This document shows, piece after piece, positions 22,331 to 33,396 of a DNA stretch of 64,000 nt. Made by a program: the position numbers and the translations under genes. Source of the stretch: Triatoma infestans (Eukaryota > Arthropoda > Insecta > Hemiptera > Reduviidae); the NCBI GenBank assembly GCA_011037195.1, contig JAAEAF010014530.1, positions 1 to 64,000 of the forward strand, in the 5' to 3' direction. The notes beneath the pieces were generated by a model. The model searched no databases, was not told where the DNA came from, and was given only the letters and a program-made list of their open reading frames with translations. Position 1 is the stretch's first letter. Each line of letters opens with the position of its first letter.

Positions 22331-22546
22331 GGTCAAGGAGTATGGTCAGCTGGGTGGGAAAACACGTGTTTGGGTTGTTAAAGGACAAATTTTCCTTACA
22401 CGTGGGGATCTAATTTTTAAAATAATGTTGGAGGGAGATTTACATTATAATTAACTAGTCAAAATAAAATATAAAATATAAAAATAAATTGAAAATTAAA
22501 TTAAATAACGATTTAAACTAAACATAATTTAAAATTAAGCGATTTT

Positions 22547-22925
22547 TACAATTAAGTTTTTTATAATTATGCATTCCAGTCAATATTTCACTTTTTGCAC
22601 AACGATCATATACGGCATCCATGCACGCATGTATACCTAAATATGGTTTTTTATAATTAAGTTTTTTATATATTATGCATTCCACTCAATATTTCACACT
22701 ATATGCATTCCACACAACATTCACATATGCCATCCACGCACGCATGTATATGGTTTCTTATAATTCAGTTTCTATAATTATGTATTCCACTCTTATTTCA
22801 CCCTTTCACACAACATTCACATACGCCATCCACGCAAGCATGTATACCTAAATATGGTTTTTTTATAATTCAGTTTTTTATTATGCATTCCACACAACAT
22901 TTGCATACATCATACATCATCCAAT
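22547..22925. repeat. Tandem repeat, ~105-bp unit, about 3.6 copies
   Basis: Each unit has TTTTATAATTAAGTTTT, a TTATGCATTCCA segment, CATCCACGCACGCATGTATA (first unit CATCCATGCACGCATG) and ATATGG. Units start near 22547, 22648, 22752 and 22858, and the last is truncated. Units differ at many positions, so the array is old. Confidence 0.75.
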
Positions 22926-23053
22926 TATACACGTTTTTTTTTATTTTTTTAAATATATATATATATATATATAAAAGTAGCAGATTTAAAACTAAACTAA
23001 AACTAAAATCTTGTAAGAACTGTTTGATGCTCGTATAATGTTTGCACTGGTAA

Positions 23054-23420
23054 TTGCGTTTCTGTTGCTATAGTGGGAAGAGTGTTTTGAATAATGGTTC
23101 ACTGGCAAATTTTGTCTGTTCGTTTATTAAGTTTTGTGTCTTGTGTTTATATTATATATTTCCAGTTATTCTATTTTGTCAAGTCGTCGTCCTTTGTGGC
23201 CAGAATGTATTCAGAATGTATCCAGAATGTCAGCCAGAATGTATCCAGCTCTGCGGAACCAACCATCACAACAACCTACATTAATATTATTCAACTGGGT
23301 AGAACCATAGACTGAACTGAAGACGTTTTTTTTTTGTTTTTTTTTTTAGATGAAACCTTAACGCCAGTGTTAGCACCAAAAAATAAAAAATAAAAATAAA
23401 AAAAAATAAGGTTTTTCCAA
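23054..23420. other. AT-rich region, short frames only
   Basis: Overlapping 73- and 76-codon frames here are Cys- or Ser-rich by chance of composition, with a short repeated CAGAATGTATTCAGAATGTA motif (23201-23240). No domain recognised. Confidence 0.35.
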
Positions 23421-23424
23421 AGAA

Positions 23425-23990
23425 AATATTACAAATAATAGCGGCAGATATTTAGATATATATGGATTATAAAAAAATAATAATTGTCACACTTCTGGTT
23501 GATGGGATAATGGAGTTGATGAGGAGAGAAATTAGGTTTGATTAATTAGACGAGATATGAAGGCACTGTTATAATAATAGCTACAAGTTTACACAAACTG
23601 CATTGGACTTTATAATGATTTTATAGAATAAAAGGTGAGAGTAGGAATATGATACGATGCGATGTATGGTTGAATCTGATAGATAGATATATATCCGTTT
23701 AGGTAGATTCTCACTGGCTTATATACAGGTTCTCCCACTCTAGCCTGCTTAAGTCAGAGAGTACCAGAGAGGGCCTGTCTTCTCTCTCTTTCTATTACAA
23801 TGGATTTTTGCCAAAAATGCGGAGGTAGTACCTAAAGGGAATATCAAGTTTTCAGCTTTCCTGCGTTTTTTTCGTTTTTGAGATATTTTGTCCATTCACA
23901 CGCACACACACACACGCACACACACACCTACAGACCATTTGCTTTTTCCCGTGAAAACTGAAGTTCAAAAATCCTTTTACTTGAAAAAAA
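23425..23990 (-). repeat. M1-like fragment split by an LTR
   Basis: CACACTTCTGGTTGATGG (to 23505) and ATGGATTTTTGCC...CTAAAGGGAATATCAAG, TTTTTCGTTTTTGAG and a CA array (23902-23928) with AGACCATTTGCT are consecutive in intact M1 relatives but are interrupted here by 23506-23799. Confidence 0.65.
23506..23799 (-). mobile_element. Solo LTR, family L1
   Basis: On the minus strand the LTR begins TGTAATAGAAAGAGAG and ends near CCATTATC. It contains GGGAGAACCTGTATATAAGC, a TATA-like box. ATGG is found on both sides (23502-23505 and 23800-23803) and is the 4-bp target duplication, because uninterrupted M1 relatives have a single GATGGATTTT here. No internal sequence remains, so the element was reduced to one LTR by recombination. 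Confidence 0.8.
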
Positions 23991-23999
23991 AGAGAAAGT

Positions 24000-24738
24000 A
24001 AAAAGTAATTATACAACTAAAGCATTTATATACACCTACGTCTAACAAGAAGCCCAGGGGCTATGATTAAGAACATTTTATCATATTTTATTTACTCCAT
24101 CTATTCTCACCATATTTAAATATTTATAAGCTACAGCATTAAATCCATTAAAAATAAAAAATAAAAATAAAAAAATAAATGCTTATACCTCTTATATGCT
24201 TTTTAAAAATTTCAAAACTTTTAATTAATGTAAATTTTTGGAGGAATTGACATCATTAAAATTTTATATACATCTTTTTTAAACTATAATTATTTCTTTG
24301 TGAGTATCATAAATGTAACAGATTTTCTTACGTATATTCCCCTTTTAAAATATTAATATTTATTAAGAATTAAATGCATATTTATTTTTTTTTTTCTTAT
24401 TTTTTAAATATCAAAGTACAACCACATTTCTAAAAGTATGGTTTCTAAAAAAAAAAAAGAAAGAAATTATTATTAAAAATGAAGTAATGTACGTAAATTT
24501 TTAATTTTTTTATTTTCTCTTATTTTGATTAAAGAGCCATTATTTTTTTAAAATAAAAAATATATTTATAAGTAAGTAAAAATAAATAATATATTCAGAA
24601 TATTTAATAAACGGTTGTGTTATTTTTCTGATAAAACCTAGAGCTGTATACTTAGTAATAGTAAAAAAAAAAAAAAAAAATTAATATCCTGTTAAAATTA
24701 GAATTTTACGCGTGTTTAAATGGCAAAGGACTTAAAAA
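24000..24738. other. Low-complexity AT-rich stretch
   Basis: A/T-rich text with A- and T-runs. The end of an M1-like block (CTTGAAAAAAAAGAGAAAGT) lies at 23981-24000. Nothing else recognised. Confidence 0.5.
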
Positions 24739-25396
24739 TGTAAGGATGTTGTGAGGATATGTAGGTTGTGTTTGATGAGTGATAAATAACACCTTAAGAT
24801 TTGGTTTAAGATATATAATTGATATATACGTATATGACTGACTGCCAAGGACTTTACACTAACTGAAACTGAACTGACAGACTGACGTGGCTATGAAGAT
24901 ATGAACAGAGCGATGTTAAATTGATGTGTAAATCAACAGAATTCTATCTGAATGATTCTCATTGCCTATCTCTCCTCTCTTTGGGAGAGGGGCTGTTTCT
25001 CTTCGCTAGAGTGGATGAGTGGTGGGGGTTCACTACCCCTGTAGTGAACCCCTACCACTCATCCACGCTAGCGAGTGAACCCCCACCACTCATCCAATCT
25101 AGTGGAGAGAAACATCCCCTCTCGCAGAGAGAGAGAGGAGAGGCTCGGCTAGTGTATATAAATACGAGAGAAACAGTCAGAAAGCATTCTGTTCAATTCA
25201 GTCTTACACGTCAGACATCATTCTGTTCTTTCACACTCCGTACATATCGTTGAGCCACGTCAGTCTGTCAGTTCAGTTAGTGTGAAGTCCTTGGCAGTCA
25301 GTCATATACATTATATCAATTATATATCTTAAACCAAATGTTAAGGTGTTTATCTTTCATCATCAACAACCAACATCTCCTCACAACACCCTTACA
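24739..25396. mobile_element. Inverted LTR-LTR palindrome (family L2)
   Basis: The left half (24739-~25040) is an L2 LTR on the minus strand and the right half (~25041-25396) is one on the plus strand; they meet at the sequence around CTACCCCTGTAGTG. The plus half follows the solo LTR at 57994-58375 block by block: GTGAACCCCCACCACTCATC, CTAGTGGAGAGAAACA, CCTCTCGCAGAGAGAG, GTGTATATAAATAC (TATA box), CACGTCAGTCTGTCAGTTC, CTTGGCAGTCAGTCATATAC, TCCTCACAACACCCTTACA. The outer ends are TGTAAGG and CCTTACA, flanked by AAAA on both sides (24735-24738 and 25397-25400). The 110-codon frame across the centre is a product of the palindrome. Confidence 0.8.
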
Positions 25397-25869
25397 AAAA
25401 TCCTAGGATGAGAAAGATACTCGTTGGATTCCCACAAAGATTTCCAAAACTACGTAAATGAATTGAATGCAAGAATGTCCTAGTTTGAAATCTTAAAGGT
25501 TAACTAGGTTTACCCATATTATCACTTCATCAATTTTATCCTTAGTTGATGGGACTAAGCTATGAAAGGTTAAGTGTCAATTAATAAATATTACACTCAC
25601 CGCAATGTTTTAATAACTGCACAAATTTGGGTTGGCGGAAGATGCAGTATTAAAGTAGCATATCAATGTTATTTAAAGCAACTTGTGAGTCTGAAATTCC
25701 AATAAAACAGGGCTCAATTGGTAGATTCCATTAGATATCTCCAAGTTAAAGGAAGGAATGGTTAATTAGTCGAATATCGTGTTAAACTGATTCGTTGAAA
25801 GAATCCGATCCGAAAAGGTTTTGTTGAAAATAAGTCAAACGGAATATCGAATGGTTTCTAGTTTCCTTA

Positions 25870-25960
25870 CTCCCTAATAAAGGGATGTAATTTATTGCGA
25901 TCGGGTCAAATTTTTAAAATTAAGTCTCACCAAAAAAAAAAAAAAAAATTGTATAAGATC
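25870..25960 (+). repeat. M1 end fragment
   Basis: TTATTGCGATCGGGTCAAATTTTT resembles the M1 start. It is followed by a poly-A run and then by text that is not clearly M1. A diverged M1-like patch (ACAGGAAGTGCCACATTACT) occurs at 26050. Confidence 0.4.
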
Positions 25961-26278
25961 TCCTGAATACATAAAAGCAATATGTCATGGTCTTCTTGTT
26001 ATGTATAATCACCGCAGCTATAAAGAAGATTTCGGGTAATATTCAGCAAACAGGAAGTGCCACATTACTCAATGTATTTTTCAGTTCGTAAAAAAATTGA
26101 TTTTACAGGGTTTTTGAGGGTCCCTATCAATTTGTTTTAAATTCAAACTGCACAGCACTTTATTGGTTTTAATAGAGACCGCTTTACGCAAGTCCGTTCA
26201 CTTATAGAAGTATAATTCCCTACCACATTTTTTATTTATGGCCAGCCCAACTAAATGCGTTAAACGTTGCAATTAAAA

Positions 26279-27008
26279 AAAATTCTGGTGTGAAACACTC
26301 ACACAACTTTTTCTTACTCCAGTTCTCCAAATTATAAGTGACAAATGTTATAGTTTGTGTACCCAAATTTAACGAAATTCGTCGAAAACTGAAAAAAACT
26401 ATTCAGTAAAAGCGCACTTCCGGTTTACTAATTTTCTTAAAACTCTGAATTTTGGCCATCTATTTATTTCTAATTAATTTTGTTTGGATGATAGAATTGT
26501 ATAATCAACTATGATAGCAATTTAGAGGAAGCTGTAACCCCCCCTCGAAAAGTGCCCTTAAATGAATTTTCTCTGAGAAATGTTTTAAATAAAAAATGTA
26601 GATCTTTGCATGTTTAGTATATATAAAATGTTTCAAGAAAATCAACGGAGCCATTTTTGAGAAAATGGCGAAAAAGTGAAAAAAATCATTTAGTAAAGGT
26701 GTTAAAATAAACGCACTTCCGGTTGTCCGATTTTTTGCAAACTCGGAATTTCAATATCATATTTAATTCTAATTAACATTATTTAGATGAGCGAATTGTC
26801 AAATAAACTGAAATAGCACTTTAGATGAAAACCTAAAAAATCGTCGGAGCCATTTTTGAAAAATCGCAAAAACGTAAAAAAAACAACTAGTAAAGTGATA
26901 CTAGTAAAGGAATTTTGACAGATAACGTACTGTCAGATCCCATGGTGATACCTAAACGAAATGACAAGTTTGAACTTTCTAGGTTTTTCATTTTTGAGCT
27001 ATGCGGTT

Positions 27009-27069
<61 letters not shown>

Positions 27070-27180
27070 AAAACACACACACGCACAGACCATTTGCTAA
27101 AAACGACTTCTTTGGACTCAAGGGACCTCAAAACGGATTACAATACTTCCTCTTACTAGGAGTAAGAGAAAGTAAAAAAA
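26279..27180 (-). mobile_element. M1 copy 5, both ends present
   Basis: It runs from TTCTGGTGTGAAACACTCAC with CTTTTTCTTACTCC (26307-26320) to GGAGTAAGAGAAAG (27159-27172), giving an inverted terminal motif of 13/14 matches. Two exact ACTTCCGGT sites (26416-26424 and 26715-26723) begin modules. The CA array at 27026-27066 sits at the standard place between the gctatgcggttcacat segment and AGACCATTTGCTAAAAAC. No coding capacity. Confidence 0.85.
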
Positions 27181-27785
27181 TACAATTAATCAAATACAGA
27201 AAAATTGTATTAAATTCGAATAAGAGAAGGGTGTGTGAGTGTTTCAGACCAGATTTTCATTTTTTTTAGTATTCAGCGTGTTCCAAAAACATAAAACATT
27301 ATTTGTGGTAATAAACCTATTTCGCACATTTGACACGATCGCAATAATTATTCTTTCTTACAATAAGCTGTAAGAGAAAGTAAAAATTACAAAAAAAAAA
27401 AATAATAAAAATGTATAATCATATTTAACAAATACACTTTAAACAAAATGCACATAGTTTATATGTTGTAGCTTTGACTTGAATCTATTTAAATTAGACT
27501 ATAATAGAAATGGGAAGAGATGCTTAGCTTCCCCATTGATAATTCTACTCTTTGCAGGCTCTGCTATGTATTCAGTAACTAATAGTATGAGCTATGTCCC
27601 TAAGACATGATATTAATTACTAAGATAATAGGCTTAGCAAGACAATAGATATGGTATACAATAATATATTTTGGGGATTCTACAACTATTACAATAATAA
27701 TCCCTGACTGACATCTGCTTGTTAAATTATTGGTATTATAATAATTATTATTATTATTAATAATATACATATCTGTAATTATTAT
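27181..27785. other. AT-rich spacer with M1-like tail
   Basis: 27200-27265 (ATTCGAATAAGAGAAGGGTG and TGTTTCAGACCAGATTTTC) is another M1 terminal fragment. The rest is AT-rich without recognised features. Confidence 0.4.
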
Positions 27786-27789
27786 TATT

Positions 27790-28790
27790 TTTACTTTCTC
27801 TTAATCCTAGTAAGAGGAAGTATTGTAATCGTGCCAAATTTTCGATATCGAGTTTTTACCGGAAATATCCATTTTGGGTTCCCCTGAGTCCAAAAAAGTG
27901 GTTTTAGCAAATGGTCTGTATATATATATATATGTATGTATGTGAACAGCATAGCTCAAAAACGAAAAATCGCAGAAAGTTGAAACTTGATATTCCGTTT
28001 TGAATCACTATGGGATCCGACAGTAGGCCAGCGGTCGAAATTCCTCGACCGGAAGTACCACTTTACAAGATGGTTTTATTTTTCACATTTTTGCAGTTTC
28101 CTCAAAAATGGCTCAAACGATTTTCTTTAAACTTGTTGTGTCAACTACACTCACAAAGATCTACAATTTTTATTTGAAACATTTCTCCAGGAAAATGCAT
28201 TCATGGGCACTTTTAGGGGAAGGGGGTAGTGGATTGTCCCACTAAAGTCCTATTTCAATTTACTATACAATTCTATCATCTAAACAATATTAATTAGAAA
28301 TAAATGTGTTGTTGAAATTCCGAGTTTGAAAAAAATTCGGATGACCGGAAGTGCGATTTTTACTAAAATGTATTTTTCAGTTTTCTGTTATTTTTTTTGT
28401 ACTTTCTTGCAATTTTCTCAAAAATGCCACGGACAGTTTTCTTTAAACTTTGAATATCAACTACACATACAAAGATTTACACCTTTTATTTGAAACATTT
28501 TTCAGGAAAAATTCATTTAAAGCCACTTTTGGGGGAAGGGTAGGGTTAGGTTTTCTCTAAAGTGCTATCATAGTTGATTATAAAATCCTATCATCCAAAC
28601 AAAATTAATTATAAATAAATAAAACATCGTCCAAAATTCCGAGTTTAAAGAAAATAAGTAATCAGGAAGTGCGCTTTCACTGAACTTTTTTTTTTCAGTA
28701 TTCGACGAACTCCAAAGAATTTCATCAAAGTTGGTTTACAAACTATAAAATTTGTCAATTATAATTTTGAAAACTGGAGTCAGAAATTGG
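27790..28790 (+). mobile_element. M1 copy 6
   Basis: Begins ACTTTCTCTTAATCCTAGTA and ends AACTGGAGTCAGAAATTGG. It carries exact ACCGGAAGT sites at 28048-28056 and 28344-28352. The microsatellite slot holds a TA/TATG array (27918-27943) instead of GT. Confidence 0.85.
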
Positions 28791-28878
28791 TTGTATACAA
28801 CCAATAAGTGGGAGTAACAAGTAATTAACAGAAACATTACGTTGAAGTGAACTCTCTCACGAACTTGGTGAATTTACT

Positions 28879-28909
28879 CTGACGATGGATGAAAATCCGA
28901 AACCTGGTC
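28879..28909 (+). ncRNA. Hammerhead-like motif, divergent family
   Basis: CTGACGA, T, GGAT-GAAA-ATCC (perfect stem II), GAAA, then CC-T-GGTC. Both core boxes and a GUC are present. Stem III is ACC/GGU around one T. Stem I (CT before, AG after) is only 2 bp. Text around it is not shared with the other copies, so it represents another element family or chance. Confidence 0.4.
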
Positions 28910-29139
28910 AGGAAGAAAATAAATATGCACGTTACGACGGATAAAATACCAGATGTTATCCAGCATTGCGGATCCATCCACATAGTCATCAAAGAATTAT
29001 TCAGTCAGAATCAGCAAAGTGTAGAATTATATAAGTCTTTTAAGCTCTTTTTAATACTCCTTAGTGGTTTAAGTACAGGTCTTACCTGTTTTTTACATCA
29101 TTTTTATTTTCTCTTACTGCTGTGAGAGAGTAAAACTAT

Positions 29140-30010
29140 GAGGTTCAACCAAACGCTCAAATCTCCAAATACTCTAAATCCTTACAATCCAGAATACGCC
29201 GTAATATTGTAAACGTTCCTTTTTACGTTTCCAATCAAACCATACATAGTGACCATAATATTCATTGTTCAAGTCCGCTCAACCCAATTATCATTGTTTT
29301 CATTGTCCGCTCAACCCAATTACAAGAAATTTCGTATTAACCTACAATCTCACACAAATCATTTAGTTCAACACCTGTCTTCCCTAACATTTAGTAAATA
29401 ACCCTCTTATACGTCTTAAAAGACAATGGCCTCGTGATCTCCTCTCAAGTGAAGAGAGGGAAAAGAATTTTTGTGTAGTTTTAGAGTGTTACCATTGGGT
29501 AGCTTCTCCACTCATTATGTATTTATGTTCTTTAATGTGTACATCTTTGGAAGATTTAATAAATATAGATTGTATCGAAATATATTCTTGTTAAATATTT
29601 TATGATTATAAAGTAAGGAATTTTTCCGATGTATATATTTATAAATTTCAGTTTTTTTGAAGTTTGGAAGGCACAAGAGAAACAGTTAGTTGAGTCAGAG
29701 ATACCTGGCCTACCCCTATCATTACATTTATTTAGGACAAAGGGAATTTCCCTCTTCTACTTTCTCCGGAGGGGGGGAGATAGAATATATAAGGTAGACC
29801 CTTAATACTAAACATTATCTTAATACCCTCGTAGGTGTCTTAAAAGACAATGAATGGCCTCGTGATCTCCTACCCAAGTGAAGAGATTGAATGGTGATTA
29901 TTGTGTAGTTTTGGAGTGTTAATATTGGGTAGCTTTTCTACTCATTATGTATTTATGTTCTTTTGTAATAATTTTTACTTATAGAGTTGTCGCGTTGATT
30001 GTAGTATAAA
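29140..30010 (+). repeat. Dispersed repeat family D, copy 1
   Basis: About 700 bp match 52490-53060 in order: ACCATACATAGTGACC, TGTTCAAGTCCGCTCAACCC, CAACACCTGTCTTCCCTAAC, GTCTTAAAAGACAATGGCCT, CGTGATCTCC, TTTGTGTAGTTTTAGAGTG, AACAGTTAGTTGAGTCAGAG, ACAAAGGGAATTTCCCTCTT. Within this copy the ~130-bp block starting GTCTTAAAAGACAAT occurs twice (29417 and 29840), so it has an internal direct repeat. TATAAGG at 29789 resembles a promoter box of an LTR. No coding frame. Confidence 0.65.
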
Positions 30011-30019
30011 TAAAATGTT

Positions 30020-30500
30020 TTTATTTATTTTTTTTAAAAAAAGAGGGTCTCTGTGTCCAAAAACGTGTTTTTTAAGAAACTGATGCGCGTATGTTTGTGT
30101 TTGTGCGTATAACTCAAACATTGCATTTAGTTTACGTCAGAGTTCCTGGCAATAAGGTTTTTTTTTATCTAAAACGGTACTACATTACTGAATTTTCCAC
30201 TTATCATGCTTCTTTTTTTTTAACGGTGAGAACAATTTTCTTTAAACTTCGCAAATACCCTAGATACTTGTAGATCTTTGATTTTCATTTGAACATTTTT
30301 TTTTTCCCCAAGGAAAACTTATCGAATGGATTTTGGAGGAAGGTAGCTTGTTACGATTTTCCTATAATGTGCCAAGTTTTTTTTTGGTTTTATTATACAA
30401 TTTTAGCATCTACATAATATTAATTAGATAGAAATAAATATGACATCAAATTTCTGAGTTTGAAGAAAATCCAAGGATTGGAGGAAATGCAACCATACAG
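30020..30500 (+). repeat. Diverged M1-like fragment
   Basis: CCAAAAACGTGTTTTTTAAG, GCGTATAACTCAAACATTGC, CAACATTTTTTTTTTCCCCAAGG and ATTAATTAGATAGAAATAAA follow M1 order with heavy divergence. Confidence 0.4.
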
Positions 30501-30747
30501 AACTGTATTATTTTTTGAATTAACTGCAATTTTATCATCTGTGTTAAATTAAACATTGTATAATAACCATAAATAGAGAGAGAGAGAAAAAAAAATTGAA
30601 GACCATTAAACATTTGTAAAAATTTTATGTTTATTAATTAAACTGTATAAGTTGCCATAATGTGTACAATTGACAACAATAAGGCCCCATTAAGATGGCT
30701 AAATTCAAATATACTGTTTATTGATAACTGATTTTTTTTTTTTATTT

Positions 30748-30945
30748 AAGGCGCGTCAACATCTTTGGTCATTGGCGCCCGGTCTCCAGGCAGTATTCTC
30801 TCTTACAGACAACAACTGTCCATTACCGGACGTTGAGCTGTAGAGGCTCCTATGAAGAAAAAAATCTAAGGGCAGCACCGCTGGGGTCGAACCCGGGTCT
30901 TCAGCGTGGGAATCCAGTGCTGAGTAAACCACTGAGCTAACTGAT
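30748..30945 (-). repeat. SINE family A, minus strand
   Basis: The minus strand starts with a tRNA-like part (GTTAGCTCAGTGGTTTACTC, then CCGGGTTCGACCCC, A and B box) and continues into CTACAGCTCAACGTCCGG and GACGCGCC at its 3' end. Length ~200 bp. Confidence 0.75.
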
Positions 30946-31124
30946 TCAAGATTAGTGATTAACCTGTATCAGCAACCAAAGAGAAGCTCAGCAACCAAAG
31001 AGAGTAAAGAGAAGAGAAACGAACCTAACCACTATCTCGGAGTGGAGTGGGAGAAACTGTATAAATATAGCGACCGGACAGTCCCCGGAGACAGTTCAAT
31101 ATAGTTCACTATAGCCTGGGTAGT

Positions 31125-31560
31125 GAACCCCCACCACTCATCCACTCTAGCGGAGAGAAACAGCCCCTCTCGCACAGAGAGGAGAGGCTCGGCCAGTATA
31201 TATATATACTGGCCTCTCCTACAGACAACAAAAATATATTGAACAGACCACGGAGACAGTTCAATATACAGTTTAAACAGTTCAAACAGTTAAATACAGT
31301 TCAATTTAGTTCACTATAGTTCATCATCTCGCCGGTCACTTCGTGTCATTTTCATATCACTCTACCTTAACTATTCTCTATTTTAAAGTTCAGGCAGAGT
31401 GTGTCTCTTTATTATTTATAGTTCAAACAGTTAAATACAGTTCAATATAGGCTCGGCCAGTATATATATATACTGGCCTCTCCTCTCCTCTCTGTGCGAG
31501 AGGGGCTGTTTCTCTCCGCTAGAGTGGATGAGTGGTGGGGGTTCACTACCCCTATAACAT
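31125..31560. repeat. Inverted L2 LTR pieces inside the L3 5' LTR
   Basis: GGTAGTGAACCCCCACCACT...GGCCAGTATATATATATACTGG (31128-31208, plus) and its reverse complement (31447-31556) lie on either side of L3 LTR text that includes ATCATCTCGCCGG. A 79-bp part around ACAGTTCAATATA is duplicated. This is either a recombination product of L2 and L3 LTRs or nested insertion with inversion. Confidence 0.65.
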
Positions 31561-32689
31561 CATAACACATATTGACACTATTCACTAACTAGACTTGAAA
31601 AATTCTTCGACCAAAATGGTACCATTTTTTTTTATCTTCATAAATTATTTATTTATTACTTACTAGTATTATCTATTATTATCTATGAATATTTTTCTTT
31701 ACTAATTACTTTTCTTCTTCGAATATTTTCTTTTCACTAACATTTTTTTTTTTTCATTCATTCCGTTGTTTTTAATCCTTACCTTCCTATATTTTTTATT
31801 AATGATATAAATTACACACACAAATATAATTATAATTCCTAGAAGGATGAACATAATTTATTGTAAATAAATAAATATCAATTGTAAATAAGTAGGGGTG
31901 TAAAAAAAAAAAAAAAAAAAAATCATTAATACATCAATATAATAAATTAATATGCTAAAAATATGTGTAACATTCATTATAGGCTAAGATATACAGAAGA
32001 TATAATAATAAATAATTATTGAATATTATATTAAATTTTATGTTAGCAATTAAATAAACAAATTCAATTTTTCATTTGATATATAAAATTTTATTATTCA
32101 TATATGATAGTTATTAAATAAACAAAATATATTTTCTTTTCTTCATTGTAATTGTTATAGAATTGTTTTTTCTTTTTTCTCAATCTAAATGTTACAAATT
32201 ATTGAAACAACTTTAAATTTTATTATTCTTAGTAATTAAATCAACAAATTCAGCTTTCATTTTTTATTATCGTATGTTCAATGTTCACAATTATTTTTTT
32301 TTTTTTTTCAATATAAATATAACAACACTATCAAAACAACTTAATATTAAAAAGTTTTACATGTAAATAGGTAGAAATAAGAAATAATAATAATATATTG
32401 AACTTTAAAATGTATTCAATTGAAAATAATTTTTTATCATTCTATATCCTTTTAATTAAATTCATAAATGAAAATAATTTAATATTTCCAAAGAAAATAA
32501 TTTACTTTAAAATGTAAAACTATTTTTTCTCAAGTTTTTCAATTAATTATTTATTCTAAATGATTATGCTAATTTTTTTTTTTACATATATATTTTTGTG
32601 TTACTGCCATGAAATTCATAAATTCATTCTGTTCCTCTCTATCCTTCGCTTTAAAATGACACAAGAAGACATCATTATTGCTAACTTCA

Positions 32690-32970
32690 ACATCACTAGC
32701 TAGCTTGCAACATCACCATCGCTAGCTTTCAGCATCCTTAGCTAGCTCTCAGCAAAGCCATCACTAGTTGCTACAGCATGAGCTAGTTTTCATCATCATT
32801 GCCATCTTTCAAGAGCACTGGCTAGCTCGCAACAGCATCAACATTTCTAGATTTCAATAACACTGGCTAGCTCAGAACAGCTTCATCACTAGCTTTCTGC
32901 ATCGAAAGTTCATCTCCATTAACTTAGCTAGTTTCAACAATCCAGGCTAGCTACAAGAAACTCGTAGCCA
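32690..32970. repeat. Degenerate GCTAGC-rich tandem repeat
   Basis: The motif GCTAGCTNNCAACATC / CACTGGCTAGCTCNNAACAGC recurs about eight times with a spacing near 25-45 bp within the interior of the L3 element. Units are too variable to define a single length. Confidence 0.5.
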
Positions 32971-33059
32971 AACAAGATGTCTTGCTACACACATACACCA
33001 CTCTCACCCGCACACTCAAATTTTTCCCATAGGAAAAATTTCTTCAGGAGAGGGAATGA

Positions 33060-33392
33060 TGTGACAGCAATCAAAGAGAAGCTCAGCAACCTTAGAGAGT
33101 AAAGTGAAGAGAAACGAACCCAACCACTCTCTCTGGAGTGGGAGAAACTGTATAAATACAGCGGCGGACAGTCCACGGAGACAGTTCAAACAGTTAAATA
33201 CAGTTCACTACAGTTCATCATCTCGCCAGTCACTTCGTGTCATTTTCATATCACTCTACCTTAACCATTTTCTATTTTAAAGTCCAGGCAGAGTGTGTCT
33301 CTTTATTATTATACATAGTTAACCATTTTTAACCAAGTCTTCTCATTTCATCAACCACAACCAAATTCTCTCTACCTAACACATCCATTATA
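33060..33392 (+). mobile_element. 3' LTR of the L3 element
   Basis: 333 bp, TGTGACAG...CATTATA. It contains ACTGTATAAATACAGC (33145-33160), a TATA box, about 85 bp into the LTR, and it ends next to the AACC duplication. The ends resemble those of L1 LTRs (TGTAATAG...TATTATA), so the two families are probably related. Confidence 0.8.
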
Positions 33393-33396
33393 AACC

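Larger units (their letters stand above)
30965..33392 (+). mobile_element. LTR retroelement without coding capacity (family L3), 4-bp target duplication
   Basis: The 3' LTR is 33060-33392 (TGTGACAGCAATC to CATCCATTATA). The 5' LTR starts at 30965 (TGTATCAGCAACC) and carries the same blocks (GAGAAGCTCAGCAACC, GAGTGGGAGAAACTGTATAA, CATCTCGCCGGTCACTTCG, CAGAGTGTGTCTCTTTATTA) but is broken by L2-like pieces. AACC occurs on both sides (30961-30964 and 33393-33396). A purine tract (AGGAGAGGGAATG, 33047-33059) lies directly before the 3' LTR. The interior from ~31560 to 33059 is AT-rich with no gag or pol frame, so this is a large non-autonomous derivative or a fully eroded copy. Confidence 0.75.

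Noticed and set aside
22547..22925. CRISPR-like array
   Set aside because: Units are adjacent, diverged and ~105 bp without spacers, in a eukaryotic context.
24921..25253. 110-codon plus-strand frame
   Set aside because: It lies across the centre of the inverted L2 LTR pair; the sequence reads nearly the same on both strands and has no domain.
26887..27269. Cys-Val or Thr-His repeat proteins around 27026-27066
   Set aside because: These are translations of the CA microsatellite inside M1.
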